Shown in pieces: positions 1 to 5,673 of a DNA stretch of 8,673 nucleotides. A model generated the notes under the pieces. It worked only from the letters and a program-made list of their open reading frames with translations. It was not told the origin of the DNA and did not search any database. The position numbers were made by a program, and so were the translations under genes. The stretch comes from Tannerella sp. (lineage in GTDB: Bacteria; Bacteroidota; Bacteroidia; Bacteroidales; Tannerellaceae): NCBI GenBank assembly GCA_031269635.1, contig JAISYY010000028.1, forward strand, positions 1-8,673, in the 5' to 3' direction. The stretch's first letter is position 1, and the number at the start of each line of letters is the position of its first letter.

Positions 1-15
1 ACGAATATATCCCCT

Positions 16-23
16 TATCTTTG
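16..23 (+). promoter_or_regulatory. Candidate -7 promoter element (TAnnTTTG) for the operon
   Basis: The sequence TATCTTTG is an exact match to TAnnTTTG, the -7 element used by the primary sigma factor of Bacteroidota. It sits at the left edge, so the partner -33 element (TTTG-like, about 20 bases further upstream) would fall outside the window and cannot be checked. If used, transcription would start near position 30 and give a leader of roughly 220 bases before susC, containing the hairpin at 184-230. A weaker TAnnTT-like match (TATATTCA, 170-177) lies closer to the gene after a T-rich stretch and is an alternative. No experimental start is known; the assignment rests on consensus match and position. 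Confidence 0.4.
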
Positions 24-183
24 TCCCGTCAAATTTTTAATGTTTACGAGATGTTATCAATTTATTCAAATTTAGCAAGAAAGGAGTTGGGTGTTCTGCC
101 TTTTTACAAGGTGGGACGATATTGTATGCGCCGGTGTTAAAAGCGTGTTTTTCATATATTAAATATCATTATATTCACAAAAG

Positions 184-230
184 GAGCGTCCCCTTGTTCC
201 AACTGCAAGACGGCATCAAGGGAGACGCTC
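184..230 (+). promoter_or_regulatory. Long bulged inverted repeat in the susC leader
   Basis: The left arm GAGCGTCCCCTTG (184-196) pairs with the right arm CAAGGGAGACGCTC (217-230). This gives 13 base pairs interrupted by one bulged A at 223, with a 20-base loop (197-216) that can add a small TGC/GCA pairing. The arm ends 22 bases before the susC start, and the stretch between (231-252) is A-rich and unstructured. It is not a canonical terminator because no T-run follows. It could be a leader RNA structure that controls translation or stability, or a DNA operator for a dimeric regulator. The structure is read directly from the sequence; the regulatory role is inferred from position. Confidence 0.5.
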
Positions 231-252
231 AAGTACTAAAAAAAAATTTAGC

Positions 253-3200
253 ATGACAAAGTTATTACATTTAATCGGAATTTCAAAAAAGTTCGCCTGT
301 TTATTTATGTTCTTTTTCGCAACCGGCAGTTTGTCAATCCTGTCGGCTCAAACATTGAAAGGGACAGTACTCGACAGTGAGACGAACGAGCCGGTCATCG
401 GCGCCGCCATATTAGTCAAAGGCGATGCGAAAAATACCGGTACGGTCACCGATATCGACGGCGGATTTACGCTGGATATCGCCAAACTGCCAATCATTAT
501 TGAAGTAAGTTACATCGGATACAAAACGCAGGAAATAGATATTTATGAAATATCCGATCCGCTGATCGTTTCGCTGGTGGAAAATTCAAACCTGCTGGAT
601 GAAATCGTCGTGATAGGCTACCAGCAGGCGAAAAAAGGCTCGCTGACCAGCGCCATTTCATCCATAAACGCCGAAAAAATCGCCAACGTCCCTTCCGCAA
701 GCATTACGGAAAAGATACAGGGAGCCGTCCCCGGCTTGTTTATTTCGAGAAGTACAGGTGCTCCGGGAGCGGCGTCGTTCATACGCCTGCGCGGTTCGAC
801 GTCACTCAGCGGAAGCGCACCGCTTTACATCATCGACGGCGTCGCCACGACGGGCAGTTCGCAACAGATCAACCTGTCACAGTCGGCCGACCCGTTGGCC
901 GAATTTAACCCGGAAGACATTGAATCGGTTTCCGTGTTGAAAGATGCAAGTGCAACGGCGGCTTACGGAGCGCGGGCCGCCAACGGCGTTATTCTTATCA
1001 CGACAAAACGCGGGGCACGCAATACCAAAACGCGGGTACGGTTCAAAGCCGAAGCCGGCGTGTCAAAATCAGGCCAGCTATGGGAACTGACGACCGGGCC
1101 GGAACATGCACAGATTGTGAACGAAGCCTATAAAAACGACGGGCTGTGGGCGCAGCGTCCTTTCCGCCCGGTGAGTGAAGGCGGAATCGGGCTGCCGGAA
1201 GAGCAAAATACGTACGATCGCGTGTCGGACGTCTTCCGCACCGCATACCAGCAGACTTATAACCTTTCCGTTTCGGGAGGGGACGCTAGGACAAACTTCT
1301 ACATAGGCGGCGATTACACATTCCAGGAAGCGACATTGCGACTGGAAGATTTCGGGCGCTACGGCTTGCGAATCAACCTCGACCATTCGCTCACGGACAA
1401 GTTGAAAATCGGCACAAGCAACGCCATCTCGGTGAATCACCGCAGTAACGTGAAAGTAGGCGACGGACCGGCAGGTTTTTTCCAGGCATCATTGCACACG
1501 CCGACCTTCCTCCCCGTTTATAAGGAAGACGGCAGTTTCAACGCCGCCGGCGCTTTCAATAATCATCTTGCTATCCTGGAAAATTGGGACGGCGGCTCAA
1601 AAGGGTTCCGCGTAACGAATAACTTTTATGCCAAATATGACATACTTCCCTCCCTTTCGTTCAAATCATCGTGGAGCAATGACCGCAACAGCGGACATGA
1701 TACATATTACTACAGTCCCCTGCTCAGCCAGGGTTACCCCGACGGGGCAGCCGAAAGCTCGGTAGGCATTTCAAACCGGTTCACGACGGAACAAACGCTC
1801 AATTACCTCCAATCGTTCAATAAACATACGGTCTCCGCCTATGCAGGCTGGGCTTATGTAAAAAACACGAACGAAAGCGTAAGCGTATCAGGCAAGGGAT
1901 TTTCGAGCGATGCATTCAAGAAAGTCGCTTCGACGGCTACGCAAACAGGCTCCGCTTCCGGCTCAGGCTCCGGGCTAATCTCTTATTTTGGCGGCATCAA
2001 TTATTCCTTCGCGAACCGGTACAGTTTTGATGCAACCGTCCGCAGGGACGCTTCCTCGCAGCTTGGCGCGGACAACCGTGCGGGTTATTTCCCGTCGGCA
2101 GGCCTGAGCTGGAATCTTCTCAACGAATCGTTTTTCCCTGAAAAAACAATCTTCAGTGACTTGCGCCTGAAAGGAAGTTACGGTATCGTCGGGAATATTT
2201 CCGGCGGAAACGCTCATTTAGGTCTGTGGAGCGGAGGAAGCGTGTATGACGGGCAGCCCGGCCTCGCGCCTTCGCAACTTGGAAACCCTGCGCTCAAATG
2301 GGAATCCACCCGCCAGTGGAATATCGGCGTCAATGCCGCACTGTTGAAAAACCGCATCGAAGTGGAACTGAACTACTACGACAAGTTTACGTACGACTTG
2401 CTTCTCGGCGAAACGCTTCCCGGCAAAACAGGCTTCGGTTCCGTTACGAAAAATTCCGGCGAAATAAGTAACAAAGGGTATGAATTTTCACTGACATCGG
2501 CAAACGTAAAAAAACGGCAGTATTCATGGACGACGACCTTGACGGCATCCCGTAACATCAACAAGATAGTCAAACTTCCCGTTGAACAGTTGAACGCAAG
2601 CTACGGTTCGATCGCCCGCGAAGGGTATTCCCTCCACTCTTTCTATCTTTACGATTATCTGGGAGTCGACCCCGGTACGGGAGACGCCGTTTACGACGAC
2701 TGGACAGGCCCCGACGGCAAACCCGACGGAGCCATCACGGAAGCCGACAAGAAAATATTCGGGAATGCATGGCCGCTCGTAGAAGGAATCTTCAAAAATA
2801 CGCTGACATACAAAAATTTTATCCTGGATTTCAGCTTTTACTATAAATACAGATACCAGATATTTAACTACACGCGCTCATTCCTCGAATCGGGCGGTAC
2901 CCGCACGCTTAGCCGCACCATTCAGAAAAGTTCAATGAACTACTGGACGGAAGAAAATAAAGGCAACTATAAGGTTAACGGCGACGGGTTGATCACAGAA
3001 GTATTGCCCCGTCCGAAATCAACCAAGAACCCGGACGGCTCGACAAATTACGAACAGCGATCGACCCGCAACCTGGAAGACGGCTCCTATATCCGCCTGC
3101 AGAACGTGACCCTGTCTTATGCGCTGCCCCGTACATTCACATCACGCCTGAAGATTCAATCGGCCCGGATCAATGTCACAGGTTCCAATCTCCTGTTACT

Positions 3201-3321
3201 GTCAAAATACACCGGCCCCGACCCGGAAGTCAACGCAGGAAGCGGTATCGTACAGGGGCTTGACTTCGGTACGCCTCCCCATCCCAGAACCGTACTTTTC
3301 GGAATAGACTTAACTTTTTAA
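253..3321 (+). CDS. SusC/RagA-family TonB-dependent outer-membrane transporter
   Basis: This is a 1022-residue outer-membrane importer of the SusC/RagA family. It would carry a ligand captured by the SusD partner into the periplasm with energy from TonB-ExbBD. A signal peptide covers about residues 1-32 (hydrophobic core FACLFMFFFATGSL, cleavage near LSA/Q). Residues 35-110 form the carboxypeptidase-regulatory-like beta-sandwich typical of SusC proteins. A TonB-box-like segment, DEIVVIGYQ, lies at 116-124. The plug follows at about 128-255, with PLYIIDGV at 190-197 and LKDASATAAYGARAANGVI at 229-247. The rest is the beta-barrel, with family signatures such as GYFPSAGLSWNLLNESFF (611-628), LKWESTRQWNIG (681-692), a DxDG-type acidic loop near 806-834 and TGPDPEVN (987-994). 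It ends in phenylalanine, as barrel proteins do. Length is normal and the gene is intact; the only cysteine lies in the signal peptide. The start at 253 gives a complete signal peptide. Family assignment is secure; a peptide ligand is inferred from the downstream peptidases. Confidence 0.95.
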   Translation: MTKLLHLIGISKKFACLFMFFFATGSLSILSAQTLKGTVLDSETNEPVIGAAILVKGDAKNTGTVTDIDGGFTLDIAKLPIIIEVSYIGYKTQEIDIYEISDPLIVSLVENSNLLDEIVVIGYQQAKKGSLTSAISSINAEKIANVPSASITEKIQGAVPGLFISRSTGAPGAASFIRLRGSTSLSGSAPLYIIDGVATTGSSQQINLSQSADPLAEFNPEDIESVSVLKDASATAAYGARAANGVILITTKRGARNTKTRVRFKAEAGVSKSGQLWELTTGPEHAQIVNEAYKNDGLWAQRPFRPVSEGGIGLPEEQNTYDRVSDVFRTAYQQTYNLSVSGGDARTNFYIGGDYTFQEATLRLEDFGRYGLRINLDHSLTDKLKIGTSNAISVNHRSNVKVGDGPAGFFQASLHTPTFLPVYKEDGSFNAAGAFNNHLAILENWDGGSKGFRVTNNFYAKYDILPSLSFKSSWSNDRNSGHDTYYYSPLLSQGYPDGAAESSVGISNRFTTEQTLNYLQSFNKHTVSAYAGWAYVKNTNESVSVSGKGFSSDAFKKVASTATQTGSASGSGSGLISYFGGINYSFANRYSFDATVRRDASSQLGADNRAGYFPSAGLSWNLLNESFFPEKTIFSDLRLKGSYGIVGNISGGNAHLGLWSGGSVYDGQPGLAPSQLGNPALKWESTRQWNIGVNAALLKNRIEVELNYYDKFTYDLLLGETLPGKTGFGSVTKNSGEISNKGYEFSLTSANVKKRQYSWTTTLTASRNINKIVKLPVEQLNASYGSIAREGYSLHSFYLYDYLGVDPGTGDAVYDDWTGPDGKPDGAITEADKKIFGNAWPLVEGIFKNTLTYKNFILDFSFYYKYRYQIFNYTRSFLESGGTRTLSRTIQKSSMNYWTEENKGNYKVNGDGLITEVLPRPKSTKNPDGSTNYEQRSTRNLEDGSYIRLQNVTLSYALPRTFTSRLKIQSARINVTGSNLLLLSKYTGPDPEVNAGSGIVQGLDFGTPPHPRTVLFGIDLTF

Positions 3322-3343
3322 TCATACTAAACAATGAGATAAG

Positions 3344-4735
3344 ATGAAAACAATACATATTAAATTCTTATCAGCGGTAATACTTCCGGCCGTACTTTTT
3401 TCGTGTGAAGAATCATTACTGGATTTCCCTCCGCAAACCCAGATTGAAGACGGGGCTATTATCATCAGCCAGTCTTCGGCCGAGAAAGCGCTTGTTGGCG
3501 CGTATGCTTCCATCAGGGGCATTTCAGGCACAGCTATCCTGACGTATGAAACGGCGGCCGACAATGTAATATTGAACAGCTTGCGAACGGTGGTAGTCCC
3601 GACTTTGAGAGCCGACGGCGGCGTGACCGGTGGAGCCGACCGCACAGGCGGCGGCGGATACGGCAGTTATTATACGCTTATCAACCGGGCAAATCATGTC
3701 ATTACCGCCGTGAATGAATTGAACGACGGCCTATTTACGTCCGGGAGCAAGGGCAAAATCCTTGCCGAAGCGCACACGCTCCGCGCGTTCGCTTATTTTG
3801 ACCTGGCTCGTACATATGCCAATGTACCCGTCATCCTGACGCCTTCGACGGCGACCAACCAGTTGGGCATCAGGAAAAGTCCTAAAACCGATGTACTCAA
3901 ACAGGTGGAAAGCGATTTGGACATAGCTGAAAGCAACTGGAACGGCAATAACTGGAATGTTAACAAGGGACGGGTATCCCTGTGGGCGATTTATGCATTC
4001 AAGGCACGCCTCTACCTCTACCAGGAACGCTGGAACGATGCGGAAAACTATGCCTCCAAACTGCTCCTCAACCCCGAACTGCAATTAACGAACCTGGAAG
4101 CAGGCGACAACTGGTATGAAACGCGCTTCTCCCCCGAAGGTATATTTGAAGTGGCTTGCAGCACGTCGGAAGGCAATCCTGTCCGCTCAAACTTTACCAC
4201 GGCTGCCGAAGGAGGACTTGGCGACTATATCGCCAATCCCGATTTTGCCGATCTGTTGAATGACCCGGACATCGGGGGGAAAAGGTCGCTTTACCTGAAA
4301 TACGAACCGTCAATCGCCGCATGGCTGGTAAGGATTTACAACAAATCCGACCGCTCGTCGTCCGTCTTTCTTTTCCGCCTTGCCGAGCAATACCTGATAC
4401 GCGCCGAAGCCCGTTTAAAGAAGGCAACGCCCGACATTCCGGGTGCGATAGCCGACATCAACGAGATAAAAAACCGTGCCGGCGTAGCCCTTCTTGATAC
4501 GCCGGGCGCTCTGAGCCGCGACGAGCTGCTGCTTGTTCTGGAAGATGAAAACCGCTATGAGTTTGCGTTCGAAGGGCATCGTTATCCCGACATTATCCGC
4601 ACGGGACGCGCCGGAGAGGTGTTCGGTGCGCTTAATCCGATTTATAAGGATCCCCGTTACTGGGTAGTTCCCATCCCGACAAGCGAGTTGAAAAACGATC
4701 CCGATCTGGAACAAAACGGCGACGGCGTCTATTGA
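3344..4735 (+). CDS. SusD/RagB-family nutrient-binding outer-membrane lipoprotein
   Basis: This 463-residue surface lipoprotein would form the lid over the adjacent SusC barrel and bind the substrate. The signal peptide ends in the lipobox LFSC, with Cys21 as the lipidated residue, followed by acidic residues (EES), consistent with Bacteroidota surface-export signals. The SusD-like N-terminal region is seen around 110-200 (YYTLINRANHVITAVNEL; LAEAHTLRAFAYFDLARTY). Helical TPR-like segments continue near 210-245. The C-terminal SusD/RagB region contains FRLAEQYLIRAEARL (344-358), ENRYEFAFEGHRYPDIIRTG (402-421) and the end motif VVPIPTSELKNDPDLEQN (441-458). It is shorter than many SusD proteins (usually about 500-600) but has both conserved ends. 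A glycine-rich stretch at about 86-107 may be a flexible ligand-facing loop. It starts 22 bases after susC; a tandem TGA-TAA ends it. Family is certain; ligand is not determined by sequence. Confidence 0.95.
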   Translation: MKTIHIKFLSAVILPAVLFSCEESLLDFPPQTQIEDGAIIISQSSAEKALVGAYASIRGISGTAILTYETAADNVILNSLRTVVVPTLRADGGVTGGADRTGGGGYGSYYTLINRANHVITAVNELNDGLFTSGSKGKILAEAHTLRAFAYFDLARTYANVPVILTPSTATNQLGIRKSPKTDVLKQVESDLDIAESNWNGNNWNVNKGRVSLWAIYAFKARLYLYQERWNDAENYASKLLLNPELQLTNLEAGDNWYETRFSPEGIFEVACSTSEGNPVRSNFTTAAEGGLGDYIANPDFADLLNDPDIGGKRSLYLKYEPSIAAWLVRIYNKSDRSSSVFLFRLAEQYLIRAEARLKKATPDIPGAIADINEIKNRAGVALLDTPGALSRDELLLVLEDENRYEFAFEGHRYPDIIRTGRAGEVFGALNPIYKDPRYWVVPIPTSELKNDPDLEQNGDGVY

Positions 4736-4756
4736 TAATTCATTCACACAAACAAT

Positions 4757-5644
4757 ATGAAGACATCATTCATTATATCGTTATTGTACCTGGGACTTTT
4801 CACGGCGCAAGTCCGGGCGCAAAATCCCATTGCAACCGATACGGCTTTGACGACGCGCCATGGCCCCGAACAAGGCTCGCTCGTCATTATCGGCGGAGGA
4901 GATATCGGCGATGAGATATGGGATAAGTTCATCGAACTTGCGGGTGGAAAAGACAGTGCGTTTTTTGTCGTCGTAACAAATGCCACGCCGACACCTTCGG
5001 AATATATTACCAATTCGCTCGCCGGGTTTGAGAAACGTATCGGGAAGAATCGTTTCAGCGTCCTGAACCTGAAAACCATTCGCGAAGCCAACGATGAGAA
5101 GAACCTCCGGGACTTGAAAAAAGCGACGGGTGTGTTTTTCATCGGCGGTCGCCAATGGCGCATCTCCGAAGTGTACCTCAACACGCTGGCGCACCAGGAG
5201 TTTTTTAACGTGCTGGCGCGTGGCGGGGTAATTGCCGGGACATCGGCCGGCGCAAGCATCCAAGGCTCATTCCTCTGGAGAGGCGATACGAAAGGGCACC
5301 ACATCATAGCCGGCGACCACACGCAAGGACTGGGGTTCCTGCGCAATTCGGCGATCGACCAGCATATCCTGACCCGTAACCGCCAGGCCGACCTGTCGGA
5401 GTTTATCCGGATCGCACCGCAATTCATCGGCATTGGCATCGACGAATCGACAGCCGCAGTCGTCGGGCGCGACACGCTGGAGGTCATCGGCAAATCATAC
5501 ACCGCCATCCACGACGCCAAATCACTCCCTTTCTTTTTCCTGCGCGAGGGTCAAAAGTACGACCTCAAAGAGCGTCGCATCATCCGGCCACCCCGCCGCC
5601 CCCGTGGTGAAAACAATAATCCGCAACCGGCATCGGAACAATAA
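4757..5644 (+). CDS. Exported S51-family peptidase, cyanophycinase-type
   Basis: This 295-residue serine peptidase belongs to family S51 (cyanophycinase / aspartyl dipeptidase group, class I glutamine-amidotransferase fold). Classical cyanophycinase cuts the Asp-Arg polymer cyanophycin into beta-Asp-Arg dipeptides. A signal peptide spans about 1-21 (cleavage near VRA/Q) with no lipobox, so the enzyme is probably periplasmic or secreted. The first strand and glycine turn are SLVIIGGGDIG (41-51). The nucleophile elbow GTSAGA places Ser163, DQH places His203 and GIGIDES places Glu230; their spacing (40 and 27) is close to that of Synechocystis CphB (42 and 27, from memory). The conserved Gln of the GGxQ motif is Gln133. 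Asp201, Gln202, Arg207 and Arg209 match pocket residues I recall for CphB. Two positions differ: the usual GGDQ is GGRQ (Arg132), and the third pocket arginine is Asp212. The tail from about 273 is basic and proline-rich. The protein has no cysteine. The catalytic family is clear; activity on cyanophycin itself is uncertain. Confidence 0.9.
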   Translation: MKTSFIISLLYLGLFTAQVRAQNPIATDTALTTRHGPEQGSLVIIGGGDIGDEIWDKFIELAGGKDSAFFVVVTNATPTPSEYITNSLAGFEKRIGKNRFSVLNLKTIREANDEKNLRDLKKATGVFFIGGRQWRISEVYLNTLAHQEFFNVLARGGVIAGTSAGASIQGSFLWRGDTKGHHIIAGDHTQGLGFLRNSAIDQHILTRNRQADLSEFIRIAPQFIGIGIDESTAAVVGRDTLEVIGKSYTAIHDAKSLPFFFLREGQKYDLKERRIIRPPRRPRGENNNPQPASEQ

Positions 5645-5655
5645 ATAATTATTTA
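5642..5655. repeat. Perfect 14-base AT palindrome overlapping the S51 stop codon
   Basis: TAAATAATTATTTA is a perfect palindrome. Its first three bases are the S51 gene stop codon and the rest lies in the 29-base gap before the M14 gene. As RNA it would form only a weak A-U hairpin. It could be a small operator or processing site, or simply AT-rich spacer sequence. No function can be assigned from the sequence. Confidence 0.3.
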
Positions 5656-5673
5656 CATATAAAACGAAAACAA

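Noticed and set aside
91..162. A 23-codon frame starting GTG, four bases after AAGGAG (81-86)
   Set aside because: Shine-Dalgarno sites are little used in Bacteroidota, the product has no recognisable features, and the frame lies in the AT-rich leader.
156..175. Overlapping AT-only inverted repeats in the leader (ATATT/AATAT)
   Set aside because: Such short AT palindromes arise freely in AT-rich sequence; not distinctive enough to call an operator.
3334..3342. A two-codon frame ATG-AGA-TAA just before the SusD start
   Set aside because: Too short to be more than chance; no evidence that ribosomes start there. It could be coupled re-initiation, but nothing in the sequence supports this.
4744..5520. 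A 258-codon open frame on the minus strand across the S51 gene
   Set aside because: It lies opposite a gene with a clear family, catalytic motifs and signal peptide; its translation has no recognisable domain and is a by-product of the codon pattern on the plus strand.
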